64,000 bases of DNA from Flavobacteriaceae bacterium YJPT1-3 (lineage in GTDB: Bacteria; Bacteroidota; Bacteroidia; Flavobacteriales; Flavobacteriaceae), in contig CP123444.1 of the NCBI GenBank assembly GCA_029866965.1, positions 661,501 to 725,500 of the forward strand, written 5' to 3'. Positions within the stretch are counted from its first letter, which is position 1; every line of letters begins with the position of its first letter. Below the pieces are notes generated by a model. It saw only the letters and a program-made list of their open reading frames with translations. It made no database searches and was not told the origin of the DNA. Positions 7,717-17,101 of the stretch are shown here, one piece after another. A program made the position numbers and the translations under genes.

Positions 7717-10303
7717 CGCGGTTACGAGAATCGTGTTCATAAGCCTCCTGGCGCTTACCTTCTACCTCCCCCAAACCTCTCTAGCCCAACAAAACGACAT
7801 CGGCCTCGCGAATGCCAAAAGATATACCATTGGCTCCATTGAGGTTACGGGCATCACCAGTTATAATGAGCAAACGGTCATCGCCTTTACGGGCCTTCGC
7901 GTGGGTGACGAACTTTATCTACCCGGAGATAAGATCAGTAAAGTGATCAAAGACCTTTGGAATCTAAACCTTTTTAGTGACATTGATTTTTACGTAACCG
8001 ATGTAAAAGACGGCAATGTAGTTGATTTACGCCTGGACATTGTCGAAGTTCCCGAATTGAATGAGGTGACGATCACCGGTATCAAAGAAAAGAAAGCCGA
8101 AGAGCTTAAAACAGAAAATAAACTCAACAAAGGAGTTAAGGTCACCGAAAACCTGATCGCCAACTCTAAAACCTTCATTCAAAACAAATACAAGAAGAAA
8201 GGATATCTCAATGCAGATGTCCAAATCCGAACGCGATCTATTGAAGATTCTACTTCAAAGAATAAGGTCAATATGCTTGTGGATGTCGATCGGGGCAATC
8301 GGGTAAAGATCGATAAGATCAATTTTGAAGGAAATACGGAACTCAAAGACAGCAAGCTGCGCAAGCAGATGAAGAACACCAAACAGAAAAATTTCATTCG
8401 TTTCTGGAAACGCTCTAAGTATATTGAAGAAGAGTATCAGGAAGACCTTACTGCGGTCATTGACAAATACAAAGAAAACGGTTACCGGGATGCGCGTATT
8501 ATTTCAGACACCATAATCCGTACCGGAGAAGATGATATTACCCTCAATATTGCAGTAGAAGAAGGGAATAAATATTACATCGGTGATATCGAATTCTTGG
8601 GGAATACCGTGTATACAGATGCTCAATTGCAAACCATGCTGGGCCTTAAGCGTGGTGATGTTTACAATGGAGTGCAATTAAAAGAACGCATTGAAAAAGA
8701 AGGGGATCCGGATGCCGATGACCTGACCAACCTCTACCAGAATAGTGGCTATTTATTCTCGAATATCAATCCGGTGGAAGTCAAGGTAGAAAATGATACC
8801 ATTGATTTTGAGATTCGTATTTACGAAGGGAAACTGGCCTTTTTCAACAACATTACCGTGGTTGGGAATGACCGTACCAACGATCATGTTATTTACCGAA
8901 ATCTAAGGACTAGACCCGGTCAACAGTACAGTAAATTAGCGGTAGTCTCTACTATTCGCGAATTGGGACAATTGGGCTTTTTTGACCCGGAACAATTATC
9001 TCCAGAGTTTAAAAATGTTGACCAAACCAGTGGAACTCTCGACCTGGAATACCGAGTTGTAGAGCAGGGAGCCAGCCAAATTGAATTGCAAGGAGGTTAT
9101 GGAGGTGGAGGTTTTGTAGGAACTTTAGGGCTTTCGTTCAATAACTTCTCTATCCAAAACATTTTCAACAAGGAAGCCTACCAACCGTTACCCATGGGTG
9201 ATGGTCAGCGCTTCTCCCTACGGGCACAGGCAAGTAATCTTTACCAAACGTTCAGTACTACTTTCGTAGAACCTTGGTTGGGTGGGAAAAGACCGGTTCA
9301 GTTTCAACTTTCCCTCTCACATACCGTTCAGTATTTCTTTGATTTTCAAAATCGGGAAGCTGATCGCGATCGCCGCTTCCTCATTACCGGGGGATCGATT
9401 GGTTTGGCCAAGCGATTACAGGTACCGGACAACTTTTTTACCATTTCTCACGCCATTGGATTTCAGCATTTCGATTTAAGAAATTACAACACCGGACTCT
9501 TTACCTTTGGAAATGGATCCTCTGAAAACCTCTCTTATACCTTCGGTATATCACGGCAGGATTTAGCGACCAACCCTATCTTCCCGGTCCGAGGATCGGA
9601 GTTCAATTTAACGGCCAAATTTACCCCGCCTTACTCGGTATGGAATGGGACGGATTATGCCGCCCTGGCCGCTGAACGAGAAGAAGCCTTGGCCGCTCAG
9701 GATCTAGAGGCGATTGGAGCGATTGACCAGGAGCGCTTTAATTGGTTAGAATACTATAAAATAAAGTTTGATGCCGCTTGGTACAATCAAATTGCAGACA
9801 AGCTCGTATTGAAGGCACAGACAGAGTGGGGCTTTTTAGGAGCCTATAATAACGATCGGGGCATCCCTCCTTTTGAACGCTTCTTCCTGGGTGGTGATGG
9901 TCTGGGTGGATTTGGATTGGATGGTCGTGAGGTGATCGCCCTTCGCGGTTACCCTAATCAATCAGTGGTCCCACAAGACCGTGATCGACGAAGCAATCTG
10001 GATGGAAATAGCGGTGCAACCGTTTACAATAAATATTCACTAGAGCTACGTCGAGCCATTACCCTAAAGCCTTCAGCCTCGATCTATGCTTTGCTTTTCG
10101 CGGAAGCAGGAGCTTCCTTTGACAATTTTAGAGACTATAATCCGTTCTTACTCAACCGATCTGCCGGGGTTGGAGTTCGTATCTTTATGCCTGCCTTTGG
10201 TTTGCTAGGGATCGATTTCGGTTATGGATTTGATCCCATTCCTGGAACGAACGGTGGTGCTAATGGTTGGGAAACCCATTTTATTATTGGGCAACAATTC
10301 TAA
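7700..10303 (+). CDS. bamA: BamA, outer-membrane protein assembly factor
   Basis: BamA inserts beta-barrel proteins into the outer membrane. After a signal peptide (RIVFISLLALTFYLPQTSLAQ) come several POTRA repeats (about residues 35-420), recognisable as alternating strand pairs such as YTIGSIEVTG and YYIGDIEFLGN. A C-terminal 16-strand barrel follows, with the conserved strand near FFLGGDGLGGFGLDGREVIALRGYPN and a terminal aromatic residue (IIGQQF). There is no ATG near the signal peptide; I choose GTG at 7700, with TTG at 7688 as the alternative. Both overlap uppS. Two Skp-like chaperone genes follow. Confidence 0.93.
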   Translation: MNRLNNAVTRIVFISLLALTFYLPQTSLAQQNDIGLANAKRYTIGSIEVTGITSYNEQTVIAFTGLRVGDELYLPGDKISKVIKDLWNLNLFSDIDFYVTDVKDGNVVDLRLDIVEVPELNEVTITGIKEKKAEELKTENKLNKGVKVTENLIANSKTFIQNKYKKKGYLNADVQIRTRSIEDSTSKNKVNMLVDVDRGNRVKIDKINFEGNTELKDSKLRKQMKNTKQKNFIRFWKRSKYIEEEYQEDLTAVIDKYKENGYRDARIISDTIIRTGEDDITLNIAVEEGNKYYIGDIEFLGNTVYTDAQLQTMLGLKRGDVYNGVQLKERIEKEGDPDADDLTNLYQNSGYLFSNINPVEVKVENDTIDFEIRIYEGKLAFFNNITVVGNDRTNDHVIYRNLRTRPGQQYSKLAVVSTIRELGQLGFFDPEQLSPEFKNVDQTSGTLDLEYRVVEQGASQIELQGGYGGGGFVGTLGLSFNNFSIQNIFNKEAYQPLPMGDGQRFSLRAQASNLYQTFSTTFVEPWLGGKRPVQFQLSLSHTVQYFFDFQNREADRDRRFLITGGSIGLAKRLQVPDNFFTISHAIGFQHFDLRNYNTGLFTFGNGSSENLSYTFGISRQDLATNPIFPVRGSEFNLTAKFTPPYSVWNGTDYAALAAEREEALAAQDLEAIGAIDQERFNWLEYYKIKFDAAWYNQIADKLVLKAQTEWGFLGAYNNDRGIPPFERFFLGGDGLGGFGLDGREVIALRGYPNQSVVPQDRDRRSNLDGNSGATVYNKYSLELRRAITLKPSASIYALLFAEAGASFDNFRDYNPFLLNRSAGVGVRIFMPAFGLLGIDFGYGFDPIPGTNGGANGWETHFIIGQQF

Positions 10304-10308
10304 CTTTG
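10301..10308 (+). promoter_or_regulatory. Possible -7 element for the first skp-like gene
   Basis: TAACTTTG matches TAnnTTTG and overlaps the bamA stop codon, 31 nt before the next ATG. No good TTG lies at the expected -33 spacing, so this is weak. Confidence 0.3.
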
Positions 10309-10339
10309 GCACGATATTTTCTAAAAGCTATCACGAGTT

Positions 10340-11398
10340 ATGAAAACTAAAGTTCTTTTTTTACTGACAGTCTTTATTTCCCTGCTTGGAAATGTGCATG
10401 CGCAGCGAAGTATTCGAATTGGCTATATTGATATGGACTACATTTTAGAGAATGTACCCGAATATCAGGATGCCACCCAACAGCTGGATCAAAAAGTGAA
10501 CGCCTGGAAGACCGAGATCGAAAAGAAATTGAGCGAGATCGATCGAATGAAAAAGACGCTGGATAATGAACGTGTACTGCTTACTCCAGAATTGATTGAA
10601 GAACGCCAGGAAGAGATCGCCTACGAGGAAGCTCAGATTCTGGATTATCAGCAAAAGCGATTTGGACCCGGAGGCGATCTGATGATTCAAAAAAGACAAC
10701 TTATAGAGCCCGTACAAGATCAGGTTTTCAATGCGGTACAACAGATCTCAGAAAATCGTAAATATGATTTTGTGTTTGATAAATCAGCTGACCTGGTCAT
10801 GCTGTACAGCAATGAGCGATTCGATATCAGTGACGAAGTTTTGCTGAGTTTAAATCGGGCATCCAAAAGAAAACAGGCGAATAACAAGCAAGATCGCAAG
10901 GAGATTGTTCGCGAAGAAGAAAAAACCGTTGAGCAAGCTCAGGAGACCCAGGCACGCCAGCAAGCTATTGAAGATAAAAAGAAAGAGCGAGAAGCCTACT
11001 TAGCCGATCGCAAGCAAACACAAGATTCAATTCGCGCTGCCAAGCGAGCAGCATTTGAGAAAAGAAGAGCAGACCTCTTAGCCGAGCGCCAGCGTAAAAA
11101 AGACTCGGTAGCGGCAGCTAGAGGAGAAACTGTAAATCCGGATACAAATGCTAAGGCCAGTGCCAGCGCACAGTCAGCGACAGACGAGCAGGATGCAGAT
11201 GCTAAAAAGAAAGCACGGCAAGCAGAGCTGGCAGACCGACAACGTAAAAAAGATTCGTTGATGGCGGCAAAGCGTGCCGCACGTGATGCCATGTTAGAAG
11301 AACGCAGACGAAAAAGAGATTCGCTGATTGAGGCGAGGAAAAAGAATACTGAAAATACACCACCAGTCATCCCAGAGGGTGATGACGGCGGTAACTAA
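10340..11398 (+). CDS. OmpH/Skp-family periplasmic chaperone with long charged C-terminal extension
   Basis: The N-terminal 170 residues have a signal peptide (MKTKVLFLLTVFISLLGNVHAQ), the Skp start RIGYIDMDYILENVPEY and a coiled-coil hairpin. Skp holds unfolded outer-membrane proteins on their way to the Bam complex, which fits its place after bamA. Normal Skp proteins are about 160-170 residues; this one is 352. The extra half is Lys/Arg/Ala/Glu-rich with a repeated heptad-like unit of the form RQRKKDSxxAA (about residues 225-340), probably a long coiled coil. The extension's role is unknown. Confidence 0.85.
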   Translation: MKTKVLFLLTVFISLLGNVHAQRSIRIGYIDMDYILENVPEYQDATQQLDQKVNAWKTEIEKKLSEIDRMKKTLDNERVLLTPELIEERQEEIAYEEAQILDYQQKRFGPGGDLMIQKRQLIEPVQDQVFNAVQQISENRKYDFVFDKSADLVMLYSNERFDISDEVLLSLNRASKRKQANNKQDRKEIVREEEKTVEQAQETQARQQAIEDKKKEREAYLADRKQTQDSIRAAKRAAFEKRRADLLAERQRKKDSVAAARGETVNPDTNAKASASAQSATDEQDADAKKKARQAELADRQRKKDSLMAAKRAARDAMLEERRRKRDSLIEARKKNTENTPPVIPEGDDGGN

Positions 11399-11442
11399 AC
11401 AAAACCCTTACAATAATTATTATAACACTTAAAATTACTAGA

Positions 11443-11952
11443 ATGAAACAGATGAGAATGTTAGCAGTAGCAATGGCTTTACTTGTAGGAACAGCCGTTA
11501 TGAGCGCTCAAGACTCTAAAATTGCACACATTGCAACTCAGGAGTTGGTGCAGGCTATGCCAAGCTATAAAGCAGCATCAGCAGACATTGCTAAGCTTCA
11601 AAAGACCTATGACTCTACCATCAATGAAATGGGTACTGAGTTACAAAAAACACTAGAACGTTACGGTCGTGAGGCAGAAACTCAAACTGATGAGGAGAAC
11701 ATCCGCAGACAACAGGAAGTAGAAGCTACGCGAAACAAGATCTTAGAGTATCGCCAAAATGCGTTGCAAGATCTTCAAAAGAAGGAAGCTGAATTGATGA
11801 AGCCTATCGTTGAGAAAGCACGTGAAACTATCAAAACCGTAGCGCGCTCTAAAGGATATACTTACGTTCTTGATTCTTCGCCTGGAAGTGGAGTGATCAT
11901 GGCTGAAGGATATAACCTTATGGCCGATGTAAAAGCAAAATTGGGCATCTAA
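11443..11952 (+). CDS. skp: OmpH/Skp-family periplasmic chaperone
   Basis: This is a 169-residue Skp of standard length. It has a signal peptide (to about residue 22), then IAHIATQELVQAMPSYKAA, a long coiled coil rich in Gln, Glu and Lys, and the C-terminal return strand GYTYVLDSSPGSGV. It acts in the periplasm as a holdase for outer-membrane proteins and is the second Skp paralogue after bamA. A strong intrinsic terminator follows. Confidence 0.92.
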   Translation: MKQMRMLAVAMALLVGTAVMSAQDSKIAHIATQELVQAMPSYKAASADIAKLQKTYDSTINEMGTELQKTLERYGREAETQTDEENIRRQQEVEATRNKILEYRQNALQDLQKKEAELMKPIVEKARETIKTVARSKGYTYVLDSSPGSGVIMAEGYNLMADVKAKLGI

Positions 11953-11993
11953 TTGATTCCCTTTGCTTAATCACTTAAGTAGAAAAATTGAAG

Positions 11994-12020
11994 AAACTGT
12001 CCGCTTTGCGCGGACAGTTT
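11994..12020 (+). terminator. Intrinsic terminator after skp
   Basis: AAACTGTCCGC (11994-12004) pairs perfectly with GCGGACAGTTT (12010-12020) over 11 bp, with the loop TTTGC and a following T-rich run. It closes the uppS-bamA-skp transcription unit just before murI. Confidence 0.85.
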
Positions 12021-12032
12021 TTATTTTAGCGC

Positions 12033-12827
12033 ATGCAGAAGCAAGGACCTATCGGTTTTTTTGACAGCGGAGTTGGCGGCACCTCCATTTGGAGAGCAGT
12101 CATCAACGAACTTCCCTATGAATCTACGCGCTATCTGGCAGATAGCGCAAATGCACCTTACGGAGAGCGTAGCGCTGACGAGATCATTGCCCTGAGTCAT
12201 AAAAATACCCGGCTTTTGTTGGAGATGGGATGTAAACTCATTGTCGTCGCATGCAACACCGCCACGACTAACGCCATCGACCAATTGAGAGCGGCGTATC
12301 CAATTCCCTTTATCGGTATTGAACCTGCGATAAAACCCGCCGCCCTACAATCAAAAAATAAAGCGGTTGGTATTCTGGCGACTCGAGGAACCTTAAGCAG
12401 TAAGCTATTCAGTCAGACGGCCGATCGATTTGCCAAGGATATTGAGATCATTGAAGTTGTTGGAACCGGCTTGGTTCCCCTGATCGAGGCCGGAAAAATC
12501 CAATCTTCCGAAATGCGTAAACTGTTAGCCTCGTATTTGGCACCCATGCTAGAAGCTAAAATTGACTTTTTAGTCTTAGGCTGCAGCCACTATCCCTATT
12601 TGATCCCGTTGCTGAAAGAATTACTCCCTTCAGAGGTTCAGATCATCGATTCAGGAGCTGCAGTAGCGCGGCAGACCCATCTTGTGCTCAAACAGAAAGA
12701 TATTTTACAGGGACAAGCCGAAGCGGACCATCAGCTCTATATCAATCGACAACAGGGCGTTTCCATACTTCGCGATCTACTGGAGGACGTTCCCGCACCA
12801 CACACTATTCAATACAAGGCCTTTTAA
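12033..12827 (+). CDS. murI: Glutamate racemase
   Basis: MurI converts L- to D-glutamate for peptidoglycan. The 264-residue protein has GFFDSGVGGTSIW with the conserved D11-S12, the first catalytic cysteine C74 in VVACNTATT and the second, C184, in LGCSHYP. No start other than the ATG just after the terminator is plausible. Its last codons overlap by 4 bp the convergent response-regulator gene. Confidence 0.96.
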   Translation: MQKQGPIGFFDSGVGGTSIWRAVINELPYESTRYLADSANAPYGERSADEIIALSHKNTRLLLEMGCKLIVVACNTATTNAIDQLRAAYPIPFIGIEPAIKPAALQSKNKAVGILATRGTLSSKLFSQTADRFAKDIEIIEVVGTGLVPLIEAGKIQSSEMRKLLASYLAPMLEAKIDFLVLGCSHYPYLIPLLKELLPSEVQIIDSGAAVARQTHLVLKQKDILQGQAEADHQLYINRQQGVSILRDLLEDVPAPHTIQYKAF

Positions 12828-13555
12828 AAATTAGCGAGCAGATTGGCCTTTTTAGAGGCAGATACCTGAATGGATTGTCCATTGCTCAGGACGACATGTC
12901 CTCCCTTTCCTTTTTTGTACTGAATCACCTCACTAACATTGATGAGATACGACTTATGTACACGTACAAAACCCATGGGAGTGAGTGCCTCTTCAAAGTA
13001 CTTGAGCGTCTTACTGACCAATTTCTTCTTCTCCTGAACCAAATAGATATAGGTGTAGTTATCATCCGCCTGGCAATAGAGAATATCCTCTACCGCAATC
13101 ACCTCAAATCCATCCTGCTGGGGAATGGTGATCTTACCGGTGACGGCTTTATGCGCTGCATTTAAGACGCGCTCCTGAAGCGCCTCCTCTTTTTGGCGAA
13201 TTCCGATTACAAAATCGACCGCTTTGATCAACTCGTCGATAGCCAAAGGCTTTAACAGGTAGTAGGAAGCATGAGCGTTGAGTGCTTCCAGTGCATATTG
13301 ATCATAAGCCGTCGTAAATATTATTTCAAAATTGCGTTCACCCACCTGATCAAGAAGGTCAAATGCATTGCCAAAAGGCATCTCTACATCCAGAAATAAA
13401 AGATCGGGCTCTTCCTTTCTGATCAACGACAGGGCGTCACTTACGTTGGCCGCCTCTCCAATTACAGTTACCTTGGGGCAATATTTAGCCAGATAATTCT
13501 TTAGGATCTCCCTGCTGGTTTGTTCATCTTCTACTATGAGCGCATTTAAATTCAT
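12824..13555 (-). CDS. LytTR-family response regulator
   Basis: The 243-residue protein has a receiver domain (about 3-115) with phosphoacceptor D56 in LFLDVEMP, the acidic pair ED at 9-10 and the conserved K in LLKPLAIDE. A LytTR DNA-binding domain (about 145-240) follows, with the ILYCQADDNYTYIYL and FVRVHKSYLIN motifs. It is the partner of the upstream sensor kinase, with which it overlaps by 4 bp (ATGA). Targets are not visible in this window. Confidence 0.94.
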   Translation of the reverse strand: MNLNALIVEDEQTSREILKNYLAKYCPKVTVIGEAANVSDALSLIRKEEPDLLFLDVEMPFGNAFDLLDQVGERNFEIIFTTAYDQYALEALNAHASYYLLKPLAIDELIKAVDFVIGIRQKEEALQERVLNAAHKAVTGKITIPQQDGFEVIAVEDILYCQADDNYTYIYLVQEKKKLVSKTLKYFEEALTPMGFVRVHKSYLINVSEVIQYKKGKGGHVVLSNGQSIQVSASKKANLLANF

Positions 13556-15759
13556 AAGGATTCTATTTTCTTGAGACGAAGCAGCACCTGAGTGCCTGTA
13601 CCATCTGCATTTTTATCTTGTATTTCTACTGAGATCCGATCGCCGTACATGTCGTTAAGGATCTGAATACGCTTTTCAATATTGCCCATTCCTTTGGAAC
13701 GTTGTTTCTTCTGATTGGCTGTCTTGAGCGCTTTACTCTGCGTTCGGCCTATCCCATCATCTTCTACTAGAATACACATCTCATGCGGTCCCTCTTTCTT
13801 GAAATGAATGCTCAGATGTCCTTCGCCTTTACGATAGCGCAGGCCGTGCCACACCGCGTTCTCCACATAGGGTTGCAAGAGCATGGGTGGAATTTCAAAT
13901 TGGGAAACATCCAAATCCGGATCGACCGTGATCTCATACTCGAACTGATCCTGAAACCGAAAATGCTCCAGGGCTACATAGTTAGATATAAGTTCGATTT
14001 CCTGCTCCAACGGGATAAAATCTTCTTCGCTATTCTCCAATACCGAACGCATAAGCCGCGAAAAGTCGGAGAGGTATTTATTGGCTTTACGTTCGTCACT
14101 ACTCGCAATAAAACTATTCACCGAGTTGAGTGCATTGAAGATAAAATGCGGATTCATTTGGGAGCGCAGCGAACGCAGCGCCAACAAGTTATTGGCCAAT
14201 CGCTGCTGACGCATGCTACGATACATAAAATAGCCCGCCAATAGCAACAATAAAGCAAAAACCAAAAGCGAAATGATCAGAATACGCTGCCGCTTAAAAA
14301 CCTCTTCGTTGAGTTCCTGATCTTTTATGGCCAGTTCATACTTACTCTGGTTTAAGGCCCGATCACTCTCCAGACTTAAAATACGATTTTGCTTTTCCGC
14401 AATCAATCGATTAAGGCGCGCCATGGCGGCTATCTCCTGTTCCTTACGCGCGTAATCTTCATCTACCAGGGCGACGTAACGTTCGTAACTGGCGGCGGCC
14501 TTATCGTACTCGCCCTTGCTCCGATAGACCTCAGAGAGTCGTCGGGTTGCGTCCTTTTCAACCACGATGTCCTGATCAGCTTCAGCCTGCTCAATACTTT
14601 TTTCCAAAAAGGGAATGGCCTGATCGAATTCCCGTTTAGCGGCATAGGCATTGGCAATCTTATAGTTTTGCTTTTGTGCCGTTATGGGTTCATTTAAGGC
14701 AATGGAGTCTTTAGCTACGCGACCCAGCGCTTGCAAGGTCTCCTCCCGCAATTCGATTTCAGCGTCGTACGACTGTTTGTCATTCAAGAAATCGGCCACG
14801 CTGTTTTTGGTCTCCGCTTCGCGTTTGGGATCCTGTTCCTCTTCGGCAATGACCAGGCTTTTGTTGTAATAATTAACAGCCTCAGGGGTATCGCCTTCCT
14901 GATCGTATGCGCTCGCAATTTTCGTATTGAGGCGTACCCGATCTGCCGCAGTAGGCTTGCCCTGTTGCTCGGGAAGGGCTTTTTTATAGTTTGTGGTTGC
15001 TGCTCGTTCCTCCCCTAAGGCCAACTGGACATCTCCAAGTCCTTCCAACGCCCTTTTTTCCTGAGTTCCAGAAAGGTCCTTTTGATCCAATACAGACTGG
15101 AAGAGTATGCGCGCTGCTTTATACTGCTTATTAGCGATCAAGGCAGTACCCAGGCGCATACGGATGTCCGTTTGATCGGTATTGTCCAGGCTGGTTTGAT
15201 AGTTGGTTACCGCCAGATCGTACTGCTTGTAATGCATATAGATATCCCCCAATAAGGCAAAGGCTTCTGCACTCTTGGCTGAAGCGTTGCGCTCCTCGGG
15301 CAAAGCTTCTAGAGCTTTGGTCACATACTCCAGACCAGCGGCAATATTGTTTTTATAACTGTTCTTAGCTGCGTTTATGCTTTCGCGAAAGCTCAATTGC
15401 GCAGAAGTAGAGTCTGCGCGCTCCAGTTCAGATCTCTGTGCCTGAACCTCCAAACGAATACGTTCTTTACTGGTGATTCGGTAACGAACCGACGCAAATC
15501 CTTCGTGATCGATTAATAATTCATCGCCCAGGGCGGCTCGGATACGAAACTCACCATCAGCACCGGTCACTGTTTGCGATTTTCCTGCTACACGCACCTT
15601 CACCTGTCCAATAGGAAGGTCGGTCTCCCGATCCAGTACACTTCCCCGAACCAAGAACTCCTCACCGACTCTATCCCTTTCGATTTGTGCCAAAAGCGTC
15701 GATGACCCCCCACTAAGGAGCATCAGGACTACTAATACAAACGAGCGTATACATTTCAT
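13552..15759 (-). CDS. TPR-containing LytS-type sensor histidine kinase with N-terminal carboxypeptidase-regulatory-like domain
   Basis: This is a 735-residue sensor. In order it has a signal peptide (1-24), a beta-sandwich of the CarboxypepD-regulatory type (about 36-95: FLVRGSVLDRETDLPIGQVKV), a long TPR array (about 125-460), a coiled coil, one membrane helix (about 495-515), and a LytS-type kinase core with the phosphoacceptor histidine in MNPHFIFNALNS (near residue 535). A HATPase domain with VEDDGIGR ends the protein. The TPR array would face the periplasm. A copy of the palindrome encodes FRES near residue 125. It is coupled to the LytTR regulator. Confidence 0.92.
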   Translation of the reverse strand: MKCIRSFVLVVLMLLSGGSSTLLAQIERDRVGEEFLVRGSVLDRETDLPIGQVKVRVAGKSQTVTGADGEFRIRAALGDELLIDHEGFASVRYRITSKERIRLEVQAQRSELERADSTSAQLSFRESINAAKNSYKNNIAAGLEYVTKALEALPEERNASAKSAEAFALLGDIYMHYKQYDLAVTNYQTSLDNTDQTDIRMRLGTALIANKQYKAARILFQSVLDQKDLSGTQEKRALEGLGDVQLALGEERAATTNYKKALPEQQGKPTAADRVRLNTKIASAYDQEGDTPEAVNYYNKSLVIAEEEQDPKREAETKNSVADFLNDKQSYDAEIELREETLQALGRVAKDSIALNEPITAQKQNYKIANAYAAKREFDQAIPFLEKSIEQAEADQDIVVEKDATRRLSEVYRSKGEYDKAAASYERYVALVDEDYARKEQEIAAMARLNRLIAEKQNRILSLESDRALNQSKYELAIKDQELNEEVFKRQRILIISLLVFALLLLLAGYFMYRSMRQQRLANNLLALRSLRSQMNPHFIFNALNSVNSFIASSDERKANKYLSDFSRLMRSVLENSEEDFIPLEQEIELISNYVALEHFRFQDQFEYEITVDPDLDVSQFEIPPMLLQPYVENAVWHGLRYRKGEGHLSIHFKKEGPHEMCILVEDDGIGRTQSKALKTANQKKQRSKGMGNIEKRIQILNDMYGDRISVEIQDKNADGTGTQVLLRLKKIESL
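15379..15392. repeat. Palindrome GCTTTCGCGAAAGC, copy 2
   Basis: Exact copy in the sensor kinase gene, read as FRES between the beta-sandwich and the TPR array. Confidence 0.9.
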
Positions 15760-15955
15760 TGAATCGCTAAGCTAGAGCATTTGGCACATAAGAAAAAATG
15801 ATGAACCAGGTGAATCTTGTTGTTTTGAGCCGTGAAATGCCCCTTTACTCATTGAAATGGCCTCTTCACTCATCCCCAAAACCACTTGACTGATTACCCC
15901 TGTACAGAGAAAAAAGATCATTCTAGTTTAGTGGGCGAACTTTAATTGAACACCG

Positions 15956-17098
15956 ATGAAAACACTATGGATAATCACCTTATGGGGACTCAGCCTGATC
16001 CCAGCATCAGTAAACAACTCCCCAAAAACACCCAGCGTTTCGCAGCAAGCACTGCCAAGCTCACCTGCTCGCGCCACCATTCAGGTTGCCGTTCTTTTGG
16101 ACACCAGTAATAGCATGGACGGTCTGATTGATCAGGCCAAGGCACAATTGTGGGAAGTCGTGAATGATCTGGCCAAGGCCCGCTGCGAAGGAGAAGCGCC
16201 TAAGCTGCAAATTGCCTTGTATGAATACGGCAATGACAACCTCAACATGCGGGAGGGATATATTCGCCAGGTGCTGAGCTTTAGCCATGATCTGGATGCC
16301 GTCTCCCAAAAGCTTTTTGGGCTAACCACCCGAGGGGGCAGTGAACATTGTGGGCAAGTCATTCAAACCTCTCTTGATCAATTGAGTTGGAATACCGATG
16401 AAAAGGCCCTCAATCTCATTTTTATTGCCGGTAACGAACCCTTCACCCAAGGTCCGGTCAATTACCGAACGGCAATTGCCCGCGCCCGGGACAAAGACAT
16501 TGTTGTGAATACTATTTTTTGTGGCAACTACACGGAAGGGGTCAACACCCACTGGAAAAATGGAGCGCAATACGGACAAGGAGAATACATGGCCATTGAC
16601 AGCGATCAACGCACGGTACATATTCCTTCGCCTTTCGATGAGGCCATACTCGCCAAAAATGAAGCGCTCAATGCGACCTATATTGCCTACGGCAATGAAG
16701 GCGAAAGTCGCCAGCGTGAGCAACATGCTCAGGATGCCAATGCCGCATCCTACGGCGCGGCCAACGCAGTTAAAAGAGCCGTGAGTAAAAGCACCCATTT
16801 TTACAAGTCTGCTTCCTGGGATCTGGTCGAAGCTGCACAGGAGGATGACTTTGAGCTGGAAGAAGTAGTGGTCGAGACCTTGTCCCCTGAATTACAAAAA
16901 CTCAGTCCGGAGGCCTTAAAAAAGCACCTGAACGAACAGCGAGCTAAGCGGAAAAAACTGCAGCAAGAGATCGCCGCTTTAAACAAAAAACGGGAAGCCT
17001 ATGTGGCGAAAATAACAAACGAGGAGGATAATCCTTTACGCACGGCCATGTTAAAAGCCATTCACAAGCAAGGCGCGCTCAAAGGATATGTTTGGTAA
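15956..17098 (+). CDS. Secreted von Willebrand factor A domain protein
   Basis: The 380-residue protein starts with a signal peptide (MKTLWIITLWGLSLIPASVN). A VWA domain follows (about 45-260) with an intact MIDAS start DTSNSMDG and the later conserved T of the metal site region LTTRGGSEH. The C-terminal third is charged and helical (KKLQQEIAALNKKREAYV). VWA domains mediate metal-dependent protein contacts; the partner is unknown. It stands alone between divergent HK and convergent PorP-like genes, only 3 bp from the latter. The 196 bp upstream, shared with the sensor kinase, show no consensus promoter. Confidence 0.82.
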   Translation: MKTLWIITLWGLSLIPASVNNSPKTPSVSQQALPSSPARATIQVAVLLDTSNSMDGLIDQAKAQLWEVVNDLAKARCEGEAPKLQIALYEYGNDNLNMREGYIRQVLSFSHDLDAVSQKLFGLTTRGGSEHCGQVIQTSLDQLSWNTDEKALNLIFIAGNEPFTQGPVNYRTAIARARDKDIVVNTIFCGNYTEGVNTHWKNGAQYGQGEYMAIDSDQRTVHIPSPFDEAILAKNEALNATYIAYGNEGESRQREQHAQDANAASYGAANAVKRAVSKSTHFYKSASWDLVEAAQEDDFELEEVVVETLSPELQKLSPEALKKHLNEQRAKRKKLQQEIAALNKKREAYVAKITNEEDNPLRTAMLKAIHKQGALKGYVW

Positions 17099-17101
17099 AA
17101 A

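Noticed and set aside
13783-14244. Plus-strand ORF of 153 codons opposite the sensor kinase
   Set aside because: Antisense shadow of the conserved kinase core, with no promoter or family features.
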